Position numbers and translations under genes: made by a program | Notes under the pieces: model-generated | What the model saw: the letters and a program-made list of their open reading frames with translations, nothing else | Told to the model about the DNA's origin: nothing | The model's database searches: none | In this document: piece after piece, positions 1 to 8,805 of the stretch | Numbering within the stretch: position 1 is the stretch's first letter | Layout of the letters: the number at the start of each line of letters is the position of its first letter | Origin: Bacteroidales bacterium UBA2716 | GTDB lineage: Bacteria; Bacteroidota; Bacteroidia; Bacteroidales; UBA932 | Assembly: GCA_002354005.1 (NCBI GenBank) | Contig: DEKS01000085.1 | Span: 1-21,278 of the forward strand | Length of the DNA: 21,278 bases | Reading direction: 5' to 3'

Positions 1-2021
1 CAGAGGATGGGCGTGTGCCAGTTCTGCACCAGCTTGTGCGGGGAGTTGGCGTAGTGGCGCACGGCAGCGGGCTTGTTGCTCCAGGGAGAGCCGGCCTGCT
101 GCAGGCCGCCAAAGGTGATACCGTCACCGGCGGGCCCCACCTGCCCTTCCTCATAGGCGTATTCGTTGGGAGTGCCGCCATTGTCCCAGTTGGGGAACCA
201 CATCTCCTCCGTGGTCATGTACATGTGTTCCTCGTTGAAGATACCGGCGTGGGAGATGAAGCAGTCATACACATCCCCGTGGATACCGGCCAGATAATAA
301 ATGCTATAGCCGCCATAGGAGGCGCCACAGGCCGCCACGCCGCTCACATACGGTTCCGCCTTGATATTGCGGGCTGCGGTGAGGTAATCCTGCATGTTCA
401 GGCCAATGTAGTCGCCGGAGATTTCCTCGCACCAGGGCTGGCCAAAAGCCGTGGTTCCGCGCCGGTTGGGCAGTACCACCACATAGCCCTGATGGCACAT
501 GAGCAGGTAGTTCCAGCGGTAGCTCCAACCCTGGGACAGCGTGCCCTGCGGGCCACCCAGGCAAATCTCAATGGCCGGATAGGTCTTGGAAGCGTCGAAC
601 TGCGGCGGGAACAGCACCCAGGTGAGCATCTTCTGCCCGTCCACGGTGTCCAGCCAGCGGGCCTCGGTTTCGTGCGTATCCAGCTGGGAAAGGAGGTGCT
701 CGTTCTCAAAGCTTAACTGCTTGATGGAATGGTCGTTCACGGCCACCAGTTCCGTGGGGAAGTCCATGGAAGCATAAGTGGTCAGGAGCGTGCCGTCCTG
801 CAGCACGCCAAAGGGAGCGTCAAAGTCGAACCACAGGTTATCCGCCGTAAGGCGTACAATCTCAGGCGTTTCCGACAAAACCACGTTGAACATTCCCTGC
901 AGGCCCTCCGCCAGCGCGGCAAAGTAGAGGGACTGGCTGTCCGCCGCCCACACGGGGCTGTCGGCATTGTACTTAAAGGCCGATGTCACGTCGCAAATGT
1001 CCTCCACTACGGGATTCTCGCTCTGCCCCTCCCCTTCTTCCGCATAGCGGACCGATGCCACCATGAGGCGGACTTTGTCGGCCTCATAGCCGTCGCGTTC
1101 CATGGACAGCCAGGCCAGCTTGCTGCCGTCCGGGCTCCAGACAGGATGCGTGTCGTAGCCGCCCGCGGAGATTACCTGCGTAGTCTGTCCTGTGAGCGGG
1201 CAGTAGATGTAGATGCAGGTGTTGGTAGAGAAGGCGTACTGCTTCCCCGCCAGCTTTTTGCAGGCATAGGCAATATAACGGCCGTCCGGGCTCCAGCAAA
1301 GGTCTGCCACGTCCGGGAACGGGCCGTTGGGCAGCTGGAAGAAGGCCTCATCCTCTCCCAGAATATCCAGGCCCTCACGGATAACGCCATTGCCCAGCGT
1401 TGCCACAAAGCTGTGCGGAATGTCCGTCACCCAATGGTCCCAGTGCCGGTACATCAGGTCCTCCGTGGCATAGGCTTCCGCCTTGGCGAGCAGCGGATCC
1501 GTGTCCGCGGGCACCTCTACGGCGCTGTGCACGTTGGAGACAAAAATAAGCTGCGCCTCGTCCGGTGAGAGGAGATAGTCGTCCACGCCGGCGGGAACGT
1601 CTGAAAGCTGCGTCCTCCTGCCCAACTTGCCGTTCTTGTACGGCGCCTTGTACAGCTGTCCGTTCTGGAGGAAGTAGATGGCGCTGCCGTCCTTGCTCCA
1701 TCGGGCCGATGCAATGCTCTTGCCGTCCATGGTGAGCTGCGTGGGCTCGCCGCCATCGGCAGGCATCACAAAGAGGTTACGCACGCTGCGGTTTTCTGCA
1801 ATGGAGGTGTAACTGACGCCATACAGGACGGTTTTTCCATCCGGCGAGAGTTGAGGGTCGCTCAGGCGCCCCAGGGAGAGCAGGAGTTCAGGGGTCATGT
1901 GCCCGCCTTCCACTTGCAGGGAAGAGGGGCCTACATACGCTTTGTCCGGTTTCATTTCCGCGTTGTTACAGGCAGCGAGGGCCAGCACGGCGGCCACCAC
2001 TGCTAAATACTTAGTTTTCAT
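1..2021 (-). CDS. S9 family (prolyl-oligopeptidase type) peptidase lipoprotein, C-terminus cut by window edge
   Basis: Open reading frame of 673 codons that runs off the left edge without a stop. The N-terminus is a lipoprotein signal: Lys-rich start, hydrophobic stretch and lipobox LAAC with Cys18, so the enzyme should be exported and lipid-anchored. Residues about 45-440 carry WD40-like beta-propeller repeats with recurring SPDG and SKDG motifs. The catalytic alpha/beta-hydrolase domain follows, with the nucleophile motif GASYGGY (Ser568, bases 318-320). The motif RHWDHW near residue 195 is typical of DPP5-like Bacteroidota enzymes. The last visible residues (NWHTPIL) lie just before where the catalytic Asp is expected, so the Asp and His of the triad are outside the window. 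Likely role: extracytoplasmic cleavage of di- or oligopeptides for amino-acid nutrition. Its start overlaps the end of the WYL regulator by 11 bp, so the two are probably co-transcribed and translationally coupled. Exact peptide specificity cannot be told. Confidence 0.93.
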   Translation of the reverse strand, partial: MKTKYLAVVAAVLALAACNNAEMKPDKAYVGPSSLQVEGGHMTPELLLSLGRLSDPQLSPDGKTVLYGVSYTSIAENRSVRNLFVMPADGGEPTQLTMDGKSIASARWSKDGSAIYFLQNGQLYKAPYKNGKLGRRTQLSDVPAGVDDYLLSPDEAQLIFVSNVHSAVEVPADTDPLLAKAEAYATEDLMYRHWDHWVTDIPHSFVATLGNGVIREGLDILGEDEAFFQLPNGPFPDVADLCWSPDGRYIAYACKKLAGKQYAFSTNTCIYIYCPLTGQTTQVISAGGYDTHPVWSPDGSKLAWLSMERDGYEADKVRLMVASVRYAEEGEGQSENPVVEDICDVTSAFKYNADSPVWAADSQSLYFAALAEGLQGMFNVVLSETPEIVRLTADNLWFDFDAPFGVLQDGTLLTTYASMDFPTELVAVNDHSIKQLSFENEHLLSQLDTHETEARWLDTVDGQKMLTWVLFPPQFDASKTYPAIEICLGGPQGTLSQGWSYRWNYLLMCHQGYVVVLPNRRGTTAFGQPWCEEISGDYIGLNMQDYLTAARNIKAEPYVSGVAACGASYGGYSIYYLAGIHGDVYDCFISHAGIFNEEHMYMTTEEMWFPNWDNGGTPNEYAYEEGQVGPAGDGITFGGLQQAGSPWSNKPAAVRHYANSPHKLVQNWHTPIL

Positions 2022-2919
2022 ATAATTGTAATGTTTTTTTCAAAGCTTCTTTTACCGCTTGGCGCAGGCTCTCCGGCTCCAGCACCTCCAGCCCGGCACC
2101 GTGCTTGCACAGTTCCATAACCAGGTTGGGATTGGGGATGAGCCGGAGGATAAATTCACAGTGGTCACCCTCCTGCAGAACCAGCGTCTGACTCTGATGC
2201 AGGGGCAGGTCCTGCAAATAGGCGGCCTCCCGCAGCGTGGTGCGCAGTTTTACCAGCACGGGGGCCTGTCCGGGCTCCGGCAGATACATGCCATAACTGG
2301 CCTCGAAGGCCTCTTCCACGCTGAATCCGGCCGGCATCTTGAACTTGGCACCGGTGCGCTCAACGGAGAGCAGACGGTCCAGGGCATAGACCCGCAGCAT
2401 GGCGGCTTCCTCACTGTAAGCTACCAGGTACCAGCGCTTGGCAAACTCCCGCAGGGCATAGGGACGTACCGTACGGAGATCGGCCTGCGCACTCAAATAT
2501 TTGCGGTATTGGATGCGCAGCACCTCCCCTTCCAGCATGGCCTGCATGAGTACGGTAAGGTATTTCTGGCCCGACGGGACATCCTCCACGCTCACCCGCC
2601 CCCGCAGGCGTTCCTGCCCCAGGGTAAGGAGGCTGTTTACGGTGAAGGTATTGATGAGGTAATCTACCGCTGCACGCTTATCTACAGCACTTTCCGCCGA
2701 GTCTATTTTGTACAGGTTGGAACTGCGGTCACACACGATGACAAGGCCAAAAACCTCCTCTACGGCGGCGCGGTGGTTCAGGAACGAACGACGGGGATAG
2801 GCCTCCCCGTAGCGGCTTTCCCAGCGGCGGGAGACCTCCTTCCAGGAGAGTCCCCGCTCCCCCGCTTCCACAAAGAGTTGCACCAAAAAGATGTATTTTC
2901 CAATCAGTTCCGGTACCAT
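2011..2919 (-). CDS. WYL-domain transcriptional regulator
   Basis: A 302-residue protein. Residues 1-75 look like a winged-helix-type DNA-binding region, as in other WYL regulators. The WYL domain spans about residues 120-210 and contains the RWYLVAY signature at residues 162-168, followed by the LDRLLSVE stretch common to the family. Residues 215-302 form the WCX-like C-terminal extension. WYL proteins sense nucleotides or other ligands and control transcription; the ligand here is unknown. The gene sits upstream of and overlaps the S9 peptidase, and is divergent from gdhA with only 67 bp between start codons. A -7-like TACCTTTG lies immediately upstream on the minus strand, which would give little or no leader. 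It could regulate itself, the peptidase, gdhA, or unrelated targets; context alone does not decide. Confidence 0.9.
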   Translation of the reverse strand: MVPELIGKYIFLVQLFVEAGERGLSWKEVSRRWESRYGEAYPRRSFLNHRAAVEEVFGLVIVCDRSSNLYKIDSAESAVDKRAAVDYLINTFTVNSLLTLGQERLRGRVSVEDVPSGQKYLTVLMQAMLEGEVLRIQYRKYLSAQADLRTVRPYALREFAKRWYLVAYSEEAAMLRVYALDRLLSVERTGAKFKMPAGFSVEEAFEASYGMYLPEPGQAPVLVKLRTTLREAAYLQDLPLHQSQTLVLQEGDHCEFILRLIPNPNLVMELCKHGAGLEVLEPESLRQAVKEALKKTLQLYEN

Positions 2920-2925
2920 AACTTA

Positions 2926-2933
2926 CAAAGGTA
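2926..2933 (-). promoter_or_regulatory. Candidate -7 element for WYL regulator
   Basis: TACCTTTG on the minus strand matches the Bacteroidota -7 consensus TAnnTTTG. It is only 6 bases upstream of the start codon, so the transcript would be leaderless or nearly so. No clear TTTG -33 partner was found at the usual 19-21 base distance. Confidence 0.4.
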
Positions 2934-2934
2934 A

Positions 2935-2954
2935 CAAATTTTTATGTAAATTTG
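2935..2954. repeat. Inverted repeat in the WYL/gdhA divergent promoter region
   Basis: CAAATTT (2935-2941) and AAATTTG (2948-2954) form a perfect 7-6-7 inverted repeat. The right arm coincides with the candidate gdhA -7 element and the left arm abuts the candidate WYL -7 element. It may be an operator; it may also simply reflect two facing promoter-like AT-rich boxes. Confidence 0.4.
2947..2954 (+). promoter_or_regulatory. Candidate -7 element for the gdhA cluster
   Basis: TAAATTTG matches TAnnTTTG and lies 32 bases upstream of the gdhA ATG, which predicts a leader of roughly 25 nt. The -33 position has no good TTTG match, so the call rests on the -7 box and position. Confidence 0.5.
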
Positions 2955-2986
2955 CGAGTTAGTAGTGTATATAACCAAGAGAATAT

Positions 2987-4342
2987 ATGGACAATTTTAC
3001 CCGCAATTACATCGAGGGCTTCATGGGCGAGGTCATTGCCCGCAACCCCGGTGAGAACGAGTTCCACCAGGCCGTACGTGAGGTGGTGGAAAGCGTCGCT
3101 CCCTATGTTACCGAAAATCCGCAGCTGATGGACCTCAAAGTCCTGGAACGCATTGTGGAGCCGGAGCGCATTGTTATTTTCCGCGTCCCCTGGATGGACG
3201 ACCGTGGAGAGGTACACATCAACCGCGGCTTCCGCGTGCAGTGCAACAGCGCCATCGGCCCGTACAAGGGCGGCCTGCGCTTCCATCCCAGCGTGAACCT
3301 TTCCATCATGAAGTTCCTGGCGTTTGAGCAAACCTTCAAAAACGCCCTTACAACACTTCCGATGGGCGGTGCTAAGGGCGGCAGCGACTTTAACCCGCGC
3401 GGGAAGTCCGACGCCGAAGTCATGCGTTTCTGCCAAAGCTTCATGACGGAGCTGTGCCGCCATATCGGCCCCCACACGGACGTTCCCGCCGGCGACATTG
3501 GCGTGGGCGGCCGTGAAATTGGCTACCTCTTTGGCCAGTACAAGCGCCTGAAGGACGAATTTTCCGGCACCCTTACCGGCAAAGGCCAGGCCTGGGGCGG
3601 CTCCCTGCTGCGTCCGGAGGCCACCGGTTACGGCCTCTGCTACTTTGCCAGCCAAATGCTGGAAACCCGCGGCCTCAGCTTTGAGGGCAAACGCGTGAAC
3701 ATCTCCGGCGCCGGCAACGTGGCCCAGTACGCGGCCCAGAAGGCCATGCGCCTGGGCGCCATCGTCCAAACCCTGTCCGACTCCGACGGCTTTATCCATG
3801 ACCCGGAAGGCCTTACGGAAGAGAAGATGGCCTATGTCTTCGAGCTCAAGAACCTCCGCCGCGGCCGCATCAAGGAATACGCGCAGAAGTTCCCCCAGGC
3901 CACTTATTATCCCGGCGAACGTCCCTGGCGCATCCCCTGCGACATTGCCCTCCCCTGCGCCACGCAGAACGAGATTGAGAAGGCCGATGCCGAGATTCTG
4001 GTGAAAAACGGCTGCCTGTGCGTGGCGGAAGGCGCCAACATGCCTTCCACCCCGGAAGCCATCCGTATTATCCAGGGCGCCGGATTGCTGTACTCTCCCG
4101 GTAAGGCCTCCAACGCCGGCGGCGTAGCCACCAGCGGCCTGGAAATGAGCCAGAATTCCATGCGCATGCACTGGACCGCGGAAGAAGTGGACCAGTACCT
4201 GCACCGCATCATGTCGGACATCCACGCGGCCTGCCTCAAATACGGCACCGAGGCCGATGGAACCGTCAATTACGTCAAAGGCGCCAACCTGGCCGGCTTC
4301 ATCAAAGTGGCCGCAGCCATGAGCGACCAGGGCCTTGTATAA
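2987..4342 (+). CDS. gdhA: NADP-type glutamate dehydrogenase (hexameric class)
   Basis: 451 residues, the normal length for the small hexameric family. It interconverts 2-oxoglutarate plus ammonia and glutamate. Visible signatures: substrate-binding GPYKGGLRFHPSV with Lys94, catalytic motif PMGGAKGGSDF with Lys130, and PAGDIGVGGREIGYL with Asp170. The Rossmann coenzyme domain has GAGNVAQYA near residue 245 followed by LSDSDG; a Ser-rich loop after the strand and overall similarity point to NADP(H), suggesting an assimilatory role, although this is inference. The ATG is preceded by a Bacteroidota -7 box. The next gene begins 6 bp downstream, so gdhA heads an apparent operon with the ATP-grasp/receiver protein and a flavoprotein. 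Confidence 0.97.
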   Translation: MDNFTRNYIEGFMGEVIARNPGENEFHQAVREVVESVAPYVTENPQLMDLKVLERIVEPERIVIFRVPWMDDRGEVHINRGFRVQCNSAIGPYKGGLRFHPSVNLSIMKFLAFEQTFKNALTTLPMGGAKGGSDFNPRGKSDAEVMRFCQSFMTELCRHIGPHTDVPAGDIGVGGREIGYLFGQYKRLKDEFSGTLTGKGQAWGGSLLRPEATGYGLCYFASQMLETRGLSFEGKRVNISGAGNVAQYAAQKAMRLGAIVQTLSDSDGFIHDPEGLTEEKMAYVFELKNLRRGRIKEYAQKFPQATYYPGERPWRIPCDIALPCATQNEIEKADAEILVKNGCLCVAEGANMPSTPEAIRIIQGAGLLYSPGKASNAGGVATSGLEMSQNSMRMHWTAEEVDQYLHRIMSDIHAACLKYGTEADGTVNYVKGANLAGFIKVAAAMSDQGLV

Positions 4343-4348
4343 AGACTT

Positions 4349-7258
4349 ATGAACGACACTACCTCCCTCATGGCCAGGCGCATCCGCCGGATTCTGCTGG
4401 TCTGCAACAATTACGACAACTTCTCGCTGGAAGAGGACGGCCGGCTGGACATGCGCATCTCCCACGAGTACGCAGAGCTCAACCTGAGCGGCCCGCCCGT
4501 CTTTGAACGGGCCTCCAGCACGCGCGAGGCGCTGGAACGCGCCCAGGCCGGTGGCCGCTGGGACCTGGTAATTACGCTCTACAATGTGGGCGAGGTAGAT
4601 GTTTTTGACTTTGCCGCCCGGATGAAGGCCTTCGACGCCTCCACCCCGGTGGTGCTGCTCACTTCCTTCTCCAAGGAGGTGTACCGGCAGCTGGAGCGGC
4701 GGGACCTCAGCCACATCGACCATATCTTCAACTGGAACGGCAGCACAGACCTCATCATTGCCATCATCAAGCTGCTGGAAGATAGCATGAACGCCCCGCA
4801 GGACATCCTCCAGGGCGGCGTGCAGTGCATTTTGCTGGTAGAAGATTCGGTCCGATATTACTCCACCTACCTGCCGCTGCTGTACAAGCTGGTGCTCCAG
4901 CAAAACGTGGATTCCGTGCGCGACGCCCTCAACGAGGACCAGCAGATTTTCCGCAAGCGCGCCCGGCCCAAAATCCTGATGGCTACCAACTACGACGATG
5001 CCGTGGCCCTGTACAACCAGTACAAGGAGAACCTCCTGGGCGTGATTTCCGACATCGGCTTTGTGCTGCACCGGCACGACAAACCGGCGCTGGAAAAGCT
5101 GGATGCGGGTGTGGACCTTTGCAAGATGATCCGCCGGGAACTCCCCAAGATGCCCATCCTCATGCAAAGCTCACAGGAGAGCATGCGCTCGGTGGCGGAA
5201 GGCCTCCGGGCCGGTTTCCTGATGAAACGCTCCAAGACGCTCACCCATGAGCTGTCGGAGTACATTGGCCGGGAGTTTGGCTTTGGCGATTTTGTCGCCA
5301 CGGACGCCAAGGGGCACCAGACCGCCCGTGCGCAGGATCTGCAAGGGGCGGAGGAACTCATCGCCCGCCTGCCGGAGAGCCAGCTGGAGAAACTCCGGAG
5401 CAAGAATTACGTGTCCCGCTGGCTGCTGGCCCGGGGTATCTTCGAGGAAGGGAACGCCCTTAAGAATACCACCTTTGAGAACACGGAGGCGTTCCGGGAA
5501 AGCGCCGTCATGTGCATCCACGAGTACCGGGTAAAACAGAGCCTGGGCGTGGTGGCCCGCTTCGACCCGGCTACCTATAATGACACCATCTGGTTCTCCC
5601 GCCTGGGAGAGGGGTCCATTGGCGGCAAAGCCCGCGGCCTGGCCTTCCTGAACCACATCCTGTACAAGTACAACCTCTACAGCGAATGGGACGGGGTGCG
5701 GCTCACGGTGCCGCGGACGCTGGTGATTGCCACGGAATACTTCGACCGCTTTATCCTGGAAAACGGCCTGCAATATGTGATCAATGCCGATATTTCGGAC
5801 GCGGAGCTCCTCTCGGAGTTCGTATCGTCCAACCTGCCGGCAGAACTGACGGATGCCCTGCGGGCGTTTATCCGCGTGGTGCGAAAGCCGCTGGCCGTGC
5901 GGTCATCGTCCAAACTGGAAGATTCTTATTACCAGCCTTTTGCGGGCGTTTACTCCACCTACATGATTCCGTCGGTGGAAAACGAAGACCAGCAGCTGCG
6001 CCTGCTGGCCAAAGCCATCAAGAGCGTCTATGCCAGCGTGTATTTTGCCGCTTCGCGTGGCTATATCACCGCCACGGCCAACGTCATCTCGGAAGAAAAG
6101 ATGGCCATCATCCTGCAGGAGGTGTGCGGCAGCGAGGAGCAAGGCTTCTTCTTCCCCACCCTGTCCGGCGTGGCGCGGAGCGTGAATTTCTATCCCATCG
6201 GCTACGAAAAAGCGGAGGAAGGCATTGTAAAGCTGGCCTACGGTCTGGGAAAAGCCGTGGTCGATGGCGACCAGGTGCTCCGCTTCTCACCGGCCTACCC
6301 CAAGCATGTGCTGCAGACATCGACCCCGGAACTTTGCATGCGCGAGACGCAGCAGGAAATGTATGCGCTGAACCTGCAGCCGGAAAAATTCAAAACCTCC
6401 GTGGACGATGCCGTGAACCTGGAACGCATCCGGGTAAGCGACTGCGACCGTTTTGCCTCGTTCCAGAAAGTGTGCTCCACCTACGACTACGAAAACCAGC
6501 GCATGGTGGATTCGCCCTTCGCCAAGGGTCCCAAGGCCATCACCTTCGCCCATGTGCTGCGCTACGGGACGTTCCCGCTGGCCCCCATCGTGCAGCGGCT
6601 CCTGGACATTTGCAGCACCGAAATGCAGGGCAGCGTAGAGCTGGAATTTGCAGCAGACCTTTCAACGGGTACATTCAACGCCTTGCAAATCAGGCCCATA
6701 TCGTCCGACAGTCTGCAAGCGGATGTAGACTGGCGCAACATTGACTGTTCCGGTGCACTCATCACCTCGGAGAGCGCCCTGGGCACCGGCTGGCTGGAAG
6801 GCCTGCAGGACGTGGTGTACCTGAAAGCATCGGCCTTTGACAAAATGAAAACCGTGGAGATGGCCGACGAGCTGCGTACGCTCAATGCCCAGTTCCGCGC
6901 GGCCGGTAAACAATACGTCCTCATTGGTTTTGGCCGATGGGGCTCCAGCATCCCCACCCTGGGTGTTCCGGTAGCCTGGAGCGACATCTCCGAGGCCCGC
7001 GTGCTGGTGGAATGCGCCCTGCCGGACTTCCGCGTGGACCCTTCCCAGGGCACGCACTTCTTCCAGAACCTTACCTCCTTCAACGCCGGCTACGTAAACG
7101 TAGACCCGTATTCCCGCCGGGGAGACGCCATGGACCTTTCCGCCCTGGACGCCCTTCCCGCCGTATATGAGACGCCCTGGCTCCGGCATGTGCGCCTGGA
7201 CGCGCCCTTGACGGTCTGCGTAGACGGCCGCGAAGGCCGCGCGGTGATAAAACTCTGA
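4349..7258 (+). CDS. Receiver-receiver-PEP/pyruvate-binding (PPDK N-type ATP-grasp) protein of unknown function
   Basis: 969 residues. Residues 14-145 resemble a response-regulator receiver fold, but the phosphoacceptor position is occupied by Leu77 (VITLYN where VISD is expected), so it looks like a pseudo-receiver. Residues 158-305 form a second receiver with the acidic pair Glu165-Asp166, acceptor Asp235 (GVISDIGF), Ser274/275 and Lys293. Residues 421-785 match the ATP-binding domain of PEP synthase and pyruvate phosphate dikinase: GSIGGKARGL at 422-431, AVRSSSKLEDS with Arg518, FAGVYSTY, and the closing ALQIRPI at 778-784. The swivelling phospho-His domain and the PEP-binding TIM barrel are absent; instead residues 790-969 form a family-specific tail with GFGRWGSS. 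Such proteins occur in Bacteroidota but I know of no assigned reaction. It is not a PEP synthase as it stands. Six bp after gdhA and 2 bp before the flavoprotein gene, hence probably one operon. Confidence 0.88.
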   Translation: MNDTTSLMARRIRRILLVCNNYDNFSLEEDGRLDMRISHEYAELNLSGPPVFERASSTREALERAQAGGRWDLVITLYNVGEVDVFDFAARMKAFDASTPVVLLTSFSKEVYRQLERRDLSHIDHIFNWNGSTDLIIAIIKLLEDSMNAPQDILQGGVQCILLVEDSVRYYSTYLPLLYKLVLQQNVDSVRDALNEDQQIFRKRARPKILMATNYDDAVALYNQYKENLLGVISDIGFVLHRHDKPALEKLDAGVDLCKMIRRELPKMPILMQSSQESMRSVAEGLRAGFLMKRSKTLTHELSEYIGREFGFGDFVATDAKGHQTARAQDLQGAEELIARLPESQLEKLRSKNYVSRWLLARGIFEEGNALKNTTFENTEAFRESAVMCIHEYRVKQSLGVVARFDPATYNDTIWFSRLGEGSIGGKARGLAFLNHILYKYNLYSEWDGVRLTVPRTLVIATEYFDRFILENGLQYVINADISDAELLSEFVSSNLPAELTDALRAFIRVVRKPLAVRSSSKLEDSYYQPFAGVYSTYMIPSVENEDQQLRLLAKAIKSVYASVYFAASRGYITATANVISEEKMAIILQEVCGSEEQGFFFPTLSGVARSVNFYPIGYEKAEEGIVKLAYGLGKAVVDGDQVLRFSPAYPKHVLQTSTPELCMRETQQEMYALNLQPEKFKTSVDDAVNLERIRVSDCDRFASFQKVCSTYDYENQRMVDSPFAKGPKAITFAHVLRYGTFPLAPIVQRLLDICSTEMQGSVELEFAADLSTGTFNALQIRPISSDSLQADVDWRNIDCSGALITSESALGTGWLEGLQDVVYLKASAFDKMKTVEMADELRTLNAQFRAAGKQYVLIGFGRWGSSIPTLGVPVAWSDISEARVLVECALPDFRVDPSQGTHFFQNLTSFNAGYVNVDPYSRRGDAMDLSALDALPAVYETPWLRHVRLDAPLTVCVDGREGRAVIKL

Positions 7259-7260
7259 TT

Positions 7261-8805
7261 ATGAAAGAATTCGAGATAGCGCAGAAGATTGGTAAGCCGC
7301 TCACGGACGCACAGCTTCGTGAGGCCGCGGCCAAGGCCTTGGGCGTAAAGCCGGAGAAAGTGGGGCATGTGGAAGTAACCCGCCGGAGCATTGACGCCCG
7401 GCAGGACATCCTGTACCGGTATCGGGTACAGGCCTACAGGGATAATGATCCTTATGAGCCGTATCGTGTGGCGCCTTACCTGGATGTGCACCAGGCCCGT
7501 CCCGTGATTGTGGTGGGCGCCGGCCCTGCAGGCATGTTTGCCGCTTTGAAGCTGCTCCAATTGGGCCTGAAGCCCATCGTCCTGGAAAGGGGAAAAGATG
7601 TGGAGCGACGCAAGGTGGACATGGCTCGGCTTTCTACGGAAGGCGTGCTGGACCCGGATTCCAATTATTGTTACGGGGAAGGCGGTGCTGGTGCTTTCAG
7701 CGATGGAAAGCTGTACACGCGCTCTTCCAAGCGGGGCGATATCCGGGAGGTGCTGCACCAGCTGGTGGCCTTTGGCGCCCATCCGGACATTCTGATTGAC
7801 GCGCATCCGCATATCGGCACGGACAAACTGCCGGAAGTGGTGAAAAACATCCGCCAGTGCATTGAGGCGCATGGCGGAGAATACCATTTTGATGCGCGGG
7901 TGACGGACCTTATCCGCCAGGCAGATGGCAGCTTTGAAGTACACTGTGGGTCGACGATTTATACGGCCTCCCAGGTGATTCTGGCAACGGGCCATTCGGC
8001 ACGCGATATCTATGAACTTTTCCAGGCCAAAGGCTGGACGCTGGAAGCCAAGGGATTTGCCCTGGGCGTACGCGTAGAGCACCCGCAGTGGCTCTTGAAT
8101 CAGATTCGGTATCACGGTAAGTATCAGCCGTGTATGCCAACGGCGGAATACTCGTTTGTACAGCAGGTAGACGGCCGCGGCGTGTTCTCCTTCTGCATGT
8201 GCCCGGGCGGCATTCTGGTTCCTTCTTCCACCGAGCCGGAGACGGTCGTTCTCAACGGCATGTCCAACGCAGCCCGCAATTCCAAATGGGCCGATGCCGG
8301 TGTGGTGGTGCAGATTGAACCCGGAGACCAGCCGGAGCAGTATACCGGTCCTTTTGCCCTCATGGATTTCCAGCGGGATGTAGAGCGGGCCATGTACCGC
8401 TACGCGCAGGAGCATGGCGCACGGCATCCGTTCACGGCCCCGGCCCAGCGTATGAAAGACTTCTGCAGAGGACTGCTTTCCAAAGACTTACCCAAGACTT
8501 CTTATCATCCCGGAACGGTATCGGCCCCGCTGCATGAACTGTTGCCGGAGCATGTAGCTTCCCGTTTGCGAAAGGTGTTCCCCATGGTGGAACGCGGCAT
8601 GCGCGGCTACTACACCAACGATGCGCTGTTGCTGGGCGTGGAATCCCGCACTTCTTCGCCGGTCCGCCTCCCGCGGAACCCGGAAACCCTGGAGCACGTG
8701 GACGTTCCCGGTCTGTATCCCTGTGGGGAAGGCGCAGGGTACGCCGGTGGCATTGTTTCCTCCGCCCTGGACGGCATCAACTGCGCCATTGCCGCTGGTC
8801 GCTAA
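7261..8805 (+). CDS. COG2509-type FAD-dependent oxidoreductase
   Basis: 514 residues. A roughly 75-residue N-terminal segment precedes an FAD-binding Rossmann motif GAGPAG (residues 86-91) with the acidic end ERG of the second strand. The stretch YGEGGAGAFSDGKL near residue 140 and the C-terminal CGEGAGYAGGIVSSALDG, the second flavin-contacting motif, are hallmarks of the uncharacterised FAD dehydrogenase family COG2509. The protein should be cytoplasmic; substrate unknown. It follows the ATP-grasp gene by 2 bp and is the last gene of the gdhA cluster. Its final codons and stop lie inside the left end of the first 109-bp palindromic repeat, so its C-terminal Ala-Gly-Arg may be contributed by the repeat. 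The family function is not established, so only the flavin chemistry is inferred. Confidence 0.88.
   Translation: MKEFEIAQKIGKPLTDAQLREAAAKALGVKPEKVGHVEVTRRSIDARQDILYRYRVQAYRDNDPYEPYRVAPYLDVHQARPVIVVGAGPAGMFAALKLLQLGLKPIVLERGKDVERRKVDMARLSTEGVLDPDSNYCYGEGGAGAFSDGKLYTRSSKRGDIREVLHQLVAFGAHPDILIDAHPHIGTDKLPEVVKNIRQCIEAHGGEYHFDARVTDLIRQADGSFEVHCGSTIYTASQVILATGHSARDIYELFQAKGWTLEAKGFALGVRVEHPQWLLNQIRYHGKYQPCMPTAEYSFVQQVDGRGVFSFCMCPGGILVPSSTEPETVVLNGMSNAARNSKWADAGVVVQIEPGDQPEQYTGPFALMDFQRDVERAMYRYAQEHGARHPFTAPAQRMKDFCRGLLSKDLPKTSYHPGTVSAPLHELLPEHVASRLRKVFPMVERGMRGYYTNDALLLGVESRTSSPVRLPRNPETLEHVDVPGLYPCGEGAGYAGGIVSSALDGINCAIAAGR

Noticed and set aside
2942..5167. A 741-codon open frame on the minus strand opposite gdhA and the start of the ATP-grasp gene
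   Set aside because: It is antisense to two well-supported genes, has His/Val/Gly-rich composition typical of the reverse frame of GC-rich genes, and shows no recognisable domain.
7090..8427. A 445-codon open frame on the minus strand
   Set aside because: Antisense to the FAD oxidoreductase, with no motif of its own.
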